Part shown: one piece after another, positions 24,100 to 40,515 of the stretch | Layout: every line of letters begins with the position of its first letter | Position numbering within the stretch: the stretch's first letter is position 1 | DNA from: Erpobdella octoculata | Lineage: Eukaryota; Annelida; Clitellata; Hirudinida; Erpobdellidae | Direction: 5' to 3' | DNA length: 64,000 nucleotides | Assembly (NCBI GenBank): GCA_963978895.1 | Contig: OZ022247.1 | Location: 9,112,947 to 9,176,946 of the forward strand | The notes under the pieces: generated by a model | Seen by the model: the letters and a program-made list of their open reading frames with translations, nothing else | Databases searched by the model: none | What the model was told of the DNA's origin: nothing | Program-made: the position numbers and the translations under genes

Positions 24100-25567
24100 T
24101 CTATATATATAAAAATGAATGTTTGTATATATGTATATATGTATATATATATATATATGTCTTTTATGCATTGCTACACCATTCATCCGATCGTAATGAA
24201 ATTTTCACACAACCTTGAGAGTCAAGGGGAATCAAATATAAAGAAAAACATTTTGAAATCCGTCACAAAATGAGCGGAGCGAAGCGGGTGAGCGAGCGGG
24301 AACTATATATATATGTATGTGCGTATGTATGTGTGTATGTATGTATGTATGTGTATGTGCATGTATGTGTGTCTGTGTTTATGTATGTATGTATGTATGT
24401 ATGTATGTATGTATGTATGTATGTATGTATGTATGTATGTATGTATGTATGTATGTATGTATGTATGTATGTATGTATGTATGTATGTATGTATGTATGT
24501 AGAATCGGATCTAGGGAGGGGGGAACCTGAGAGCGAAAGAATGAGCGGGAAAGCGACAGGGGACGGATAACGACCGGGAGCGGGAGTGTGTATGTATCTA
24601 TGTATGTTTGTATGTATGTATGTATGTATGTATGTATGTATGTATGTATGTATGTATGTATGTATGTATGTATGTATGTATGTATGTATGTGTGTATGTG
24701 TGTATGTATCTATGTATGTGTGTATGTATCTATGTATGTATGTATGTATGTATGTATGTATGTATGTATGTATGTATGTATGTATGTATGTATGTATGTA
24801 TGTATGTATGTATGTATGTATGTATGTATGTATGTATGTATGTATGTATGTATGTATGTAGAATCGGATCTAGGGTGGGGAAACTGAGCGAAAAAATTAG
24901 CGGGAAAGCGACAGGGAACGGATAACGACCTGGAGCGGGAGCGCAAGCGGGAAGTAAACGGGAACGAAAAAGAAACGCATTAGGTAAACCTCTAAAAACC
25001 CCGGGCAATATGTATGTATGTATGTATGTCCTTTATGCATTGCTACACCATTCATCCGATCGTAATTAAATTTTCACACAACTTTGAGAGTCTAGGGGGA
25101 ATCAAATATAGAAAAAAATTTGAAATCTGTCTCAAAATGAGCGGAGTGGAGCGGGTGTGCGAGCGGGGCTATATATATATATATACACATACATAAATGA
25201 GCGGAAACGGGAAGCCAACTGATAGCGAAAGATCGAGCGTGAAAGGGAACGCGACCGGGAACGCAACCGGGAGCGAAAAGCGACCGAGAGAGGAAAAGTG
25301 ACCGGGAGCGGGAAAGCAACCCGGAACGGGAAATCGACCGGGAGCGGGAAAAAACCGGAAACGGGAAAGCGTCTGGGAGCGGAAAAACGGCCTGGAGCAA
25401 AAAACCAACCGAAACGGGAAAGCGACCGGGAGGAAAAACCGACCGAGAACGGGAGAGCAAGCAGGAACGGGAAAGCGACCGGGAGCGGGAAAACAAGCGG
25501 GGAAGGAAACGGGAGCGAGAGAGACAAGCATTAGAAAAACCTTTAAAAACCCCGGGTACCTCCGCTA

Positions 25568-25568
<1 letters not shown>
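24100..25568 (+). mobile_element. compound Helitron-like element with TATG arrays
   Basis: Starts A|TCTATATATATAAAAATG and ends GGTACCTCCGCTAG|T, fitting Helitron rules (TC start, CTAG end, insertion between A and T). It contains two units in tandem. Each has (TATG)n, the block GCATTGCTACACCATTCATC, a GAGCGGAGCGAAGCGGGTG box and GGGAGCGGGAAAGCGACC repeats. The first unit ends CCCCGGGCA near 25007 without CTAG; the second ends complete. TATG runs are at 24313-24500, 24586-24860 and 25011-25029. No Rep/helicase gene is present, so it is non-autonomous. The Helitron call rests on ends only. Confidence 0.5.
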
Positions 25569-25658
<90 letters not shown>

Positions 25659-25725
25659 TATATACATATATATACATACATACATACATACATATATATA
25701 CATATATATACATACATACATAAGC
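25569..25725. repeat. (TA)n and TACATA microsatellite
   Basis: Pure TA to about 25650, then TACATATA and CATA units. It is probably the AT-rich insertion target of the Helitron-like element. Confidence 0.95.
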
Positions 25726-26286
25726 ATACATATGTGACATACATGCTATTGCTTACCTAAGTGTATACAAATATACAGGTTACATAAACGCTTACATAAA
25801 TGATACGTGTTTAAGTAAATCTTGTTTATATAAATGAACAGGAACGATATACACATTTACTATAAAAAAAACTTACAAAAATGAATTATTGATTCCTTAT
25901 TTTATGTAATTTAAAAAAAATTTATTGTAAACCAAACTTATTTATAACTAATAGGTTTGTAAATAGCTTAAATATATGAATATGATAGCGATGTTAGCGA
26001 TATTTATCATTCGTCACACCTACCATTAAGGCGTCAAGGTCAAATCTTCCAAAATTTTCCACTCTATTATTTACGAGCAGTTACATGCGCAACACAGCTA
26101 CTTATGTATGCATTTAAATACGTGCGTGAACGTGTGTTTAATGGGGTCAAAGGTTGATGATGAAAAGTAGAACTTTCGGTATTTTTGTGTTTCTGTTGTT
26201 GTTATTGTTTATTAGAAAAACAGCGACATCTTGCGAAATTGAGTCTGAGCATTTTAACGGCATCTACATACATAATTACCGATGAA
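25726..26286. other. intron sequence, nothing recognised
   Basis: AT-rich, inside the protease-inhibitor intron. No gene or clear repeat. Confidence 0.4.
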
Positions 26287-26312
26287 GGTATGTATGTATG
26301 TATGTATGTAAG

Positions 26313-26345
<33 letters not shown>

Positions 26346-26550
26346 GTAAATTTATAATGCGCTTTTTTTAAAAAGTCACAAAAGCGCGTCGCGTCAAATC
26401 ATAAATTTAAGAATAAAGTTCTGTCTTAAGCAGCTTCCTGAAACCGCCGAGGTCCAAAGCTGGATTCCTCAGGTCAGCAGATTATGTATGTATGTATGTA
26501 TGTATGTATGTATGTATGTATGTATGTATGTATGTATGTATGTATGTATG
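26287..26550 (-). mobile_element. LINE 3' fragment embedded in TATG arrays
   Basis: 26341-26482 is a copy of the 3' end of the LINE at 22335-22510 (GCGCGTCGCGTCAAATCATA, GAAACCGCCGAGGTCCAAAG). It is flanked on both sides by (TATG)n: 26287-26340 and 26483-26550. In LINE orientation the 3' end is followed by (CATA)n. Confidence 0.88.
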
Positions 26551-26614
26551 TTAGCAATTTCGCATAACGCGGCGGTCGCGGTGGTCAGCAGTCAGCAATT
26601 AATAAAATTGGTGC

Positions 26615-26962
26615 GTGCAGACACGTAATAAAAGTTATTACGCAATTGTACAGTTGTACATTCTCGGCCATATAAATTCAAAACGTTTTTATCTAAGCTT
26701 ATTATGCAAGAGGTTAGCCGATTACATCAAGAATTATGCTGGATTTATTCTTTTAAAAAAACATCGCATATACGATATATACATCGCATATTATCGTATT
26801 GAAACTGTCTTACGAAGGCATGGCATAATATGGAGTGATTTTAATTTCCTTGAACCATGTTCAATCCAAAGCATTAAACAATTTTTTGATATTGTTAAGC
26901 AGGTAGCTCAACCACATTGTCTAATTACCAGATTTAATCATTTAGAGCGATTGAGATCCTAA
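26615..26962 (+). other. unassigned open frame, 115 codons
   Basis: Open from a TTG at 26615 to TAA 26960-26962; internal residues such as HGIIWSDFNFLEPCSIQS look protein-like, but there is no family match, no good ATG context, and it lies in a transposon-rich intron. It may be transposon debris. Confidence 0.2.
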
Positions 26963-27349
26963 CTTAGTTGAACTTCCAATAATAATTGTGGAGAAAGAAA
27001 ACGTTCTGTATTCTGACAGTAAAATAAAACAAAAAACAATTATTTTGACGGGGTATTTCTAGTTTTTAAAATAAAACATTGTGAGGACGATCGTATATTT
27101 CCGTGAGTTGTTGTAGTAGCAGACATGCACGCAGAACAATGCACAATTGTGGATTAAATTCTACAAAAACAAGCTAATTAACCGAGTTTTTGAACATTTT
27201 TATGATTGCTTTTGAAAACAAAACTGCACTTTCGGATTGGATTATTCAGATAATTGTTACATGAAACTTTATATTGAACCATAAATAATGTAAGCCAGTA
27301 TATATCCAATTCAAACATAGATAATTATTATTTTTAATTAATTTTTTTT

Positions 27350-27526
27350 CGAAAACATTTCTAATTTTAATAAAATGCATTGTCATGAGGAACAAGTGTA
27401 CATTTCAAATTTCAGCTCGATTGGATGACGGAAGTTAGTTAATTTTCACTTTCAAGGTTTGCAAACATTCTAGCAAGCAAGCAAGTAAGCAAGCAAAACC
27501 GACGGTCAAGTTAATATAAGGAATTT
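27350..27526 (+). repeat. dispersed family B copy
   Basis: 'AATTTCAGCTCGATTGGATG', 'CAAGGTTTGCAAACATTC', GCAAGCAAGCAAG and the end GGTCAAGTTAATATAAGG. Related copies: 4905-5050, 10257-10300 (-), 14420-14530, 28884-29020 (-), 49203-49330 (-). Confidence 0.8.
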
Positions 27527-28754
27527 AAAAATAAAACATTGTATGGTGAGAAAAAATACAGAAGCAATAAATAGTAGAGACCCATTTTGGGTCGTTGACA
27601 GTTCACAAAACCTTTTGTTAGGCGCTCTATTTCTAAATTTTGCGTAGTTGATTGAATATTTGTTATAACAAATACTGATGATTTTGATACAACTTTATCT
27701 TGAAATACTAACCAAGTAGATGCGACCAAGCTGTACCACTGAAAGCAACCACGGTTTCCATTATTCCCTATTTTTACGCATATAACGCTTGGAGGATTGA
27801 AAAAAAGCGTGGCTTCTAAATAGACAAAACTAGATTAGATTAGTAAAATGTATGCAAAATATTATTGATCATACATTTTACGTATCTACATTTCCTGATT
27901 TATAGAGTCATGACCTTTTTACGACCTTTCCAGGCACGCCAATGTGCGAGTTATATACGTAAAAATACGGTAATAAGAAAAAGAAACCAAAGACTTGATA
28001 TAGCAGATTTGAAATTGTTCGAAAAATGGCCGACGTGATGTTTATATAAATGAAAGACTGACTGCATATCATTAACACTTGAGAGCTGTAAACGCTAAGT
28101 TACTTTATTCATACGGATGATCTTTGGCCTAATTAAAGATCAACCGAATTAATGGAATCAGTGAAAGTGTAGACATTTTCTAGAAAAAGTTATTGGCGAA
28201 ACGTTAGCATTTAAAACTGATTTTAAGTAATTAATTTAAAAACATTGATTTCGATATTCGAGATGAAAACAACTTAAAGTAATTTTTAGGGGTAACAAAA
28301 TAGAATTCAAACAATTGATCAGGGACTGCAGAACAATACAAGTTGTAACGCTAAGTTTTAGTTCGCCCTTTAGCCAGCCAACTTTTCCTGGGGAGAGGGG
28401 GAGCCTCAGTACTTGCAAGATTGGGTAGGGGCTTACAAGTTGATAATATGTTCAAATCTACCTTATCCAGATATTCCGGATAGTTTGTATACAGATATTC
28501 TATTATATTCTATATTCTATTTTTATATTAATAAACGTGTCAATGCCTTAGCAAATTCACTAACTCAACAATGATATGAATACAATATTTATATACATCA
28601 ACTGCAAAAACTAACATACACTATTTGACTTAAATTGGCATAGAACAATGAAATTCAAATCAGAAGGCTTTTCTGATTCTAACTATACATTTAACTTAAC
28701 TGGGTGAAAACTGGCGTTGTCAACGCTTTTGTCCAGTTTCCCACTATTGACGTC
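27527..28754. other. intron sequence, nothing recognised
   Basis: AT-rich; short open frames have no recognisable content. Confidence 0.4.
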
Positions 28755-28880
28755 TGTTGAACGTGAAAGGGGCCGGGAACGGAGAGCAAGCGAGAACGGA
28801 AAAACTACCTGGAGTGGAGAAGGAAACGGGAGCAAGAGAAAAACGATGAAAAAATTCCGGGCAACCTAGTACCCCCCTAG
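28755..28880 (+). mobile_element. Helitron-like 3' end, degenerate
   Basis: GGGAACGGAGAGCAAGCGAG and GGAAACGGGAGCAAGAG repeats, then CCGGGCAACCTAGTACCCCCCTAG-like ending at 28880, followed by T. Third copy of this 3' end in the window. Confidence 0.45.
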
Positions 28881-28883
28881 TTT

Positions 28884-29330
28884 CTTATATTAACTTCACC
28901 GCCAGTCTTGCCTTCTTGCTTGACTGTTTGCCAGCCTTGAAAGTAAAAATTAACTAACTTCCCGTCATCTAATAAAGTTGAAATTTGAAATATAGGCTCG
29001 CTCCTAATGAGAATGCATTCAAGTTTAACTTTTTTTTTGTAATTTTTGTTATTAAAAATAATATTATCTATGTTTTAAAACAGAACCAAATCAGATGCAA
29101 TTAAACGAATGTTTGCATATATAAATTTAAAAAAATGTCGTTTTGAAAAAAAATGGATATAAATGAAAAGCTGGCGAATCTTCAAATAAAAGGTGTTTTT
29201 GAAAAAAAATTGTTTCTTACGGCTTTCTTGCTACAATACGACGCCGCTTTAAAATTTTATCAACCTTAAAAGCATGTTTTTAATTTTTAAATTAACTTTT
29301 ACTTATTATTATTCTTTCCAACAAATTAGC
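28884..29330 (-). repeat. family B copy and associated repeat
   Basis: Begins CTTATATTAACTTCACCGCC, the reverse complement of the family B end, immediately after the Helitron-like end. 29095-29310 resembles 5061-5210 and 8850-8945. Confidence 0.7.
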
Positions 29331-30715
29331 TGTGAATAAATTAAAAAAATCACTTGCTGAAGGTGAAAAAATATCAGCCGTAATCTTTTACTTTAAATTT
29401 AAACATTTTATGGGCTTTGATTGGAATGATAAAAAATAAAACACTTTATAAGGAATTTAACGACGTTGTAATACTCTATCGATGGAAAATGATGTGGGGC
29501 TTCAAAATAACTAGTTTACAATTCTTTAATGAGCATACCGTTAGATTAGATACGAAATTGCCAGTTTTTTTAACTTTTTTGTTCAAAATTTAAAAAATGT
29601 AAACCATTATATTTCATTGTTAAATATCTTTCCAACGTACAGCATGATCCCAATACACAAATTTTAAGTATGGAAATAAGGTATCCAGCAGTACCAAACT
29701 GCTAACTTCGTACCCTTGTAATTGACGAGTGTCACGAAAAATAAAAGCGTGTAAAGCTTTCTTGTAAAACTCCTCAATGTATTTCTTATAACTCAATCTT
29801 GTGACTTAATTTTTGAAAGCTCTAGGTGTTAATGGTCAGAATGTAGGAACAATGAGTATTAGAATGTTTATACTAGTTTATAACGCCTATTGATCTTTTT
29901 GAATGACAAACGCACATCCTGCGAGACAATTCTGAACGAAGAAAGAGAGAAAATGTAAATAAGATACAATTATTATCTACGACAGGAACTAACTTATTTC
30001 CTATCTATTGTTATTTCAGTCTTTAAACGCTTATTTGTGTATACAGGACCGAAAACTATTTTAAAAAATGGACCAAAATAATTTCTTGTTCTAAGTGGTT
30101 TTTGTTTTTTATATAAGCGAGTTTTATTTTTTAACTTTTTATATTATCTGTTAAGAGCAACACATAAATTAGTATGAATCTCTAAGCTCTTTAGAACATA
30201 TTTCGATTGAAAAACTTATTCATAACCTATTTAAACTTAGTATTTCTAGATAATTAAAATTTGTTAGCTCAGTCAAATTTATTATTATTTAAATAAAATA
30301 GTTATGGCTAATAATAGCAAATATCAATTTTAGAAGTAATTTTTTAATCTAAGAAAGTGGTTTAATAAAAATAATTATAATCCCACATATCGAAATAATT
30401 AACCCGTATTACGTCATCCTCTTGTTGAAGCACGTGTGAGTTGAATGTTTTGATAATATAATGTTTCAGTTCATTTAACTGATAAGATGACGAATTAGCT
30501 TAATTTAATTTAATTCATTTTAGTTAATTATTTAAATCTGTTAGATGATTTCGAAAAGATTTAAATATGTGAATTGTGAAAGAACAGTGTTTTTTTTAAT
30601 TAATGCATAACTTTTTAATTCAACTTATTCAGCAATTTAAAATGTTTTAATTCATATTATAAAAGATTATTTACGAAGTGAAGCATGTTATTGAATCAAA
30701 TGAGGGAAGACTCAC
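29331..30715. other. intron sequence, nothing recognised
   Basis: AT-rich; no exon with good splice sites and frame was found. Confidence 0.4.
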
Positions 30716-30766
30716 ATCGAGATCTGGATTTTCTGCTAGTAGAATTTCTTTTGCTTCATCGCCACT
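30716..30766 (-). CDS. potato inhibitor I-type inhibitor, middle exon
   Basis: A 51-bp minus-strand exon between acceptor TTTTTTATTTTCAG and donor GAT|GTGAG, phase 0 at both ends, coding SGDEAKEILLAENPDLD. It aligns residue for residue with the helix of the potato inhibitor I fold (the 'EEAKKVILQDKP' region of chymotrypsin inhibitor 2) and continues directly into VMVIPHG of the last exon. The pyrimidine tract of its acceptor is the final unit of a 25-bp tandem repeat. Confidence 0.85.
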
Positions 30767-30769
30767 CTG

Positions 30770-30894
30770 AAAATAAAAAATCTGGAATTCTTAGAAAATA
30801 AAAAATCTGGAATTCTTAGAAAATAAAAAATCTGGAATTCTTAGAAAATAAAAAATCTGGAATTCTTAGAAAATAAAAAATCTGAAATTCTTAG
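30770..30894. repeat. 25-bp tandem repeat on an acceptor site
   Basis: Five copies of AAAATAAAAAATCTGGAATT plus CTTAG. In gene (minus) orientation each unit carries TTTTTTATTTTCTAAG, a near-acceptor, and the true acceptor is the last unit with TTTTTTATTTTCAG. Confidence 0.95.
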
Positions 30895-30948
30895 AAAACG
30901 TTTCACAGAATCTTAAATTAAAGTTCATGAAAATAGAAATAATATAAC

Positions 30949-30991
30949 CTTTCCTATCAGTTCTGGCCAGCTTTTAAAATGAGCATCTTCC
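30949..30991 (-). CDS. potato inhibitor I-type inhibitor, exon with WPELIGK
   Basis: Minus strand, donor GGAAAG|GTTATA at 30949/30948. The frame EDAHFKSWPELIGK contains the WPELvGk signature that opens the inhibitor fold. The upstream acceptor is probably AAAG at 30992-30993 (an in-frame TAA lies just before). It joins the next exon in phase 0 as K|S, exactly as in the family. A signal-peptide exon is expected further up (higher coordinates) but I could not place it. Confidence 0.78.
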
Positions 30992-31369
30992 CTTTAAAAT
31001 AAATTTAATAATATTTTATATTTCGGTTTTCTTAAACACATCAGCAAAGGAAAGCGATTTTAAAAAATAACAAAATTAATCTATTATTAGTTTAATGTTA
31101 ATTGGCTTTATTACAAAACAAATAACAAACGTTGTAGCCTCCAAAACGACTAGGAAAATTACGAAGAAAAATAAAGCCTTCGTCAGCATTTTGATGTATT
31201 AAACAATATTTTCATGGTCTGAAAGAAATTCTGTTTTATATATCGCTGCTCCGTCTTTCAAGTTGTGTGTGCGTGTACTAATTTATATGCACGTTTTGTA
31301 GGTGTATGCAAACTAAGTTGATGCAAGCGTGCATGTGAATGTGCCTCAAATATGTGCGAATGTCTGTGT

Positions 31370-31687
31370 GCTTGCTTGTGTGCCTGCTTGTGTGCCTGCT
31401 TGTGTGCCTGCTTGTGTGCCTGCTTGTGTGCCTGCTTGTGTGCCTGCTTGTGTGCCTGCTTGTGTGCCTGCTTGTGTGCCTGCTTGTGTGCCTGCTTGTG
31501 TGCCTGCTTGTGTGCCTGCTTGTGTGCCTGCTTGTGTGCCTGCTTGTGTGCCTGCTTGTGTGCCTGCTTGTGTGCCTGCTTGTGTGCCTGCTTGTGTGCC
31601 TGCTTGTGTGCCTGCTTGTGTGCCTGCTTGTGTGCCTGCTTGTGTGCCTGCTTGTGTGCCTGCTTGTGTGCCTGCTTGTGTGCCTGG
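31370..31687. repeat. 12-bp tandem repeat CTTGTGTGCCTG
   Basis: About 26 near-perfect copies. As 12 is a multiple of three, four-residue repeats are open in every frame on both strands; none is treated as a protein. Confidence 0.97.
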
Positions 31688-31865
31688 AGGGCAAGAAAAG
31701 TAGCAATAAAATTCGTCGAAATACAATGTCGATTTTATTTATTACATTCGAAAGAAGACATTTTAGTGCTTCCAGCTAAAAGCTCGTTTCTTGACGTAAT
31801 CGTCTGAATCGTTTTTGAATTTAACAAGAATCTCTTACAGATTTTCTATGTAAAGAAACGCCTAT
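31688..31865. other. short spacer
   Basis: Nothing recognised between the 12-bp and 31-bp tandem arrays. Confidence 0.4.
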
Positions 31866-32090
31866 AACTAGATAATTCAGTTATATAAAATTATATAAAC
31901 TAGATTATTCAGTTATAAAAATTATATAAACTAGATAATTCAGTTATAAAAATTATATAAACTAGATTATTCAGTTATAAAAATTATATAAACTAGATAA
32001 TTCAGTTATAAAAATTATATAAACTAGATAATTCAGTTATATGAAATTATATAACTAGATAATTTAGTTATATAAAATTAAATATCAGAC
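31866..32090. repeat. 31-bp tandem repeat
   Basis: About seven copies of a unit containing ACTAGATAATTCAGTTATAA, with A/T variation at one site (GATAATTC or GATTATTC). Confidence 0.92.
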
Positions 32091-32204
32091 GTCAAAAAAG
32101 TTAATGCGTGTTTTTGGGAAACTGTTAATTTTCGAATTGAACTGAACTGAACTGGGCGATACACGCCCGCTGACTGCAAAAGTCATCAAATCATTTACAC
32201 CATA

Positions 32205-32360
32205 ATTGTCCATGGGTCAAATTTTGAGGACCCGACCCGAACCGCCAGAAAAGTTGATCCGACTCATGACTGCTTTTAATTTCGTGGCCCGACTTCGTGA
32301 CTTCGGGTTGACTCAAACCTACCCACTTTGGACTAACCCGACCCAGCCTTGCCCACACCT
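32205..32360. repeat. GACCCGACCC-rich dispersed segment
   Basis: 'GACCCGACCCGAACC' and 'AACCCGACCCAGCC' resemble the reverse complement of 7905-7975. Confidence 0.4.
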
Positions 32361-32861
32361 ATTGAGTTGTTAATCAATTTTTTAAAATTCTTCAGTATTT
32401 TAAATAAAATCCAATTTTAAGCTAAAAGTTTTTTCACAAAAACATTCACAGTGCAAATTAGCAAAGTTTTAAAAAACAAGTTTTAAGTTTTGTCCTCCCT
32501 ATCATGACATTATTTTTATACTTTTATCCCGCTAAAAATAATTATATCTGTTCTTTAGAAAGATGGCTGTAACATGGGTTGAAATAATTTAAACTTCGTA
32601 AACGTGAGTTAAGTAAAAAACATTTGACATAAGATATGAGAAAGTTCCCCATCTGTCAAAATATCCACGCGTTACCTTGATGTGTAAATAATAATTATTA
32701 TTACTGTAATAATAAACAATAAATAAACCCACTTGATAAAATGCAAACATTATTTACAAACCCCTGACTAAACTAAACAAAATCAGTTCTAATAATGCCC
32801 TACTAAAAAACAGTAGGTTCAACTTTTCTGCTAACTACTTTTAGTTAACTTTTTATCATCG

Positions 32862-33012
32862 ATGTTTTTTTCATTGTCACGGATTAAATTTTATTTATCT
32901 AATAGATTTGTCCATGTATCTCTTAATCATTCAAAATCTACTTTCTACTCCATCAACATCTACATATGGTGGTTCCGCAAGGCTCTATACTTGGTCCTTT
33001 GCTCTTTATTCT
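32862..33012 (+). pseudogene. LINE reverse transcriptase relic
   Basis: KFYLSNRFVHVSLNHSKS in one frame is followed, after a shift, by VPQGSILGPLLFILFF, the conserved pre-catalytic RT motif. The sequence then decays. Confidence 0.7.
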
Positions 33013-33153
33013 TTTTTTTATCATGTTTATTTCAAGACAAAAATTTAAGTAACTAACACACGTCAAACCATACAACAACCATAGTAAACATATAGGATAT
33101 TTATGTGTCAGAGCTTTCAAAAATTATTTTTTCTCATAATCTTAACTCACTGT

Positions 33154-33825
33154 CAGGGGCAGATACAGGGGTCCCGGGGGTCCGAAACCCCCTTTCATCG
33201 TAAAAACTCAAATTATTTAGCACTTTACAGGCAGTTGCATGATCCAAAGCCTAGGCATAGCGATTTGCATAAGGTACAGAGTAACGGTTAATCAATCAAT
33301 CAATCAATCAAAATAAATATATATTGCACTTTTTGTTAATTCAAAGACGTTTTTAAATAAATTAACTAAATAAAAAACGTTTTTAAAGCCTTACAAAAGT
33401 AAGCAGTGAATTAAATTTATAAACTAAAAGTGAGAATTCAATTATTCAGTTATGTATTTCTTAGATTAGATTTAAATGGTTACTGATGTAGGGTGTAGAC
33501 AAGAGTTGTCACGGTGGCCTTTTTTCCGTGACAGCAGAGATCCTTTTCAACTATGCGCAGACTCAAATTTTATCTACCCACTACAATTGGCCAGACAAGT
33601 TGAGACAAGGCTGAAAGGGATTGCCCAGGCCCAGATGACCCAACGTCGGCTAAATTGTAATTTACTGTTTCAAATTAAATGTCTTATGGTTTGTTATTAC
33701 TAATTATTGCTGAAACTGTCGTTAAACCTTGACTGTTGTGGGTCGTAAATTTCTCAGTAAAACTCCTTACTAATCTCTTTCTCCCTCCGGCCCCCCCCCC
33801 GAAAAATTTTTTGGCTGCGCCCCTG
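33154..33825. mobile_element. DNA transposon remnant with CAGGGGC ends
   Basis: Starts CAGGGGCAGATACAGGGG and ends TTTTTTGGCTGCGCCCCTG, giving short inverted ends CAGGGGC/GCCCCTG with C-rich subterminal runs, as in many hAT-like elements. I could not find a clear 8-bp target duplication. It lies between two LINE fragments (32862-33012 and 33860-33990), so it may have split one LINE. Confidence 0.55.
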
Positions 33826-33859
33826 GTTTATACCCACATCAATTCTTTTCTGATATTAC

Positions 33860-33990
33860 TCGATTGGCTTTCCATAAAATATTGAATAAATTCAAATTAT
33901 CTGTAATGGTGTTTAAATTAACAAATAGTGTTTTTCCTCATTATTTTAAATCATTAATTGAACGGCCATGCAGAAGTCATTTAAGGGGCC
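33860..33990 (+). pseudogene. LINE ORF2 C-terminal relic
   Basis: The frame NKFKLSVMVFKLTNSVFPHY with FKSLIE resembles the 'K..lvfK.l....P.Yi..L' segment near the end of L2/CR1 ORF2. Short and weak. Confidence 0.4.
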
Positions 33991-34110
33991 GTCCATAAAG
34001 CACGTCACGCTGTTTTTTGACAATTCTGCCCCCTCCCCTTGTCACAATCTGTCAAATCTCGGACCCCTCAAAAGTAACTCACACCTACGCGCTACATATG
34101 TTCAAAAATA
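33985..34110. mobile_element. transposon-like end GGGGCCGTCCATAAAGCACG
   Basis: GGGGCCGTCCATAAAGCACG, then CCCCTCCCCTTGTCAC. This kind of end is widespread in animal DNA transposons; the family is not assigned. Confidence 0.35.
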
Positions 34111-34556
34111 AAAACAACTATCGAATTAAAATTGAATCTAAAACACATTAATTAATATCAAGAGCGCCTTTTAATTTATGATAGGCTTTATATAAGTTCA
34201 TTTTGATTGATTGATCCCTGCCAATGACAAATGCACTGGCATTATCTTTTCTGACTAATTAAAAAAAAATCTGATCCATATAGCCTATTGTCTTTTAATT
34301 TAAAACTCATGAAATAATCATATCGTCTTGGAGTCTTGGACCCACTTGGACCATTTCGAAGTCAATAGTGTCCGAGTAGAGTGCCCGTGCCTAATATTAA
34401 TTATTAGAGTAATAATTGACAATAAATAAATTTGTTTTATAAAATACAAACATTATTTCCAAACAGATTAATATAACATAAATTGTTTGAAAATAAAATT
34501 GATTTTCATTTTTAACCTATCTAACTTTTTCACACACAGAAAAAGTTGCCATAGAA

Positions 34557-40515
<5,959 letters not shown>

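Noticed and set aside
24270..25008. CMYV / IHTY repeat proteins
   Set aside because: Products of TATG arrays in Helitron-like elements, seen in all frames. The same holds at 21299, 38796-39074 and 58529-58977.
30770..30894. CRISPR-like direct repeats
   Set aside because: Units are head-to-tail with no unique spacers, in an intron of an animal gene.
31278..31807. Long frames with CVPA, CLLV, CLCA, HTSR or TQAG repeats
   Set aside because: The 12-bp unit is a multiple of three, so all six frames stay open; no start context or conserved flank.
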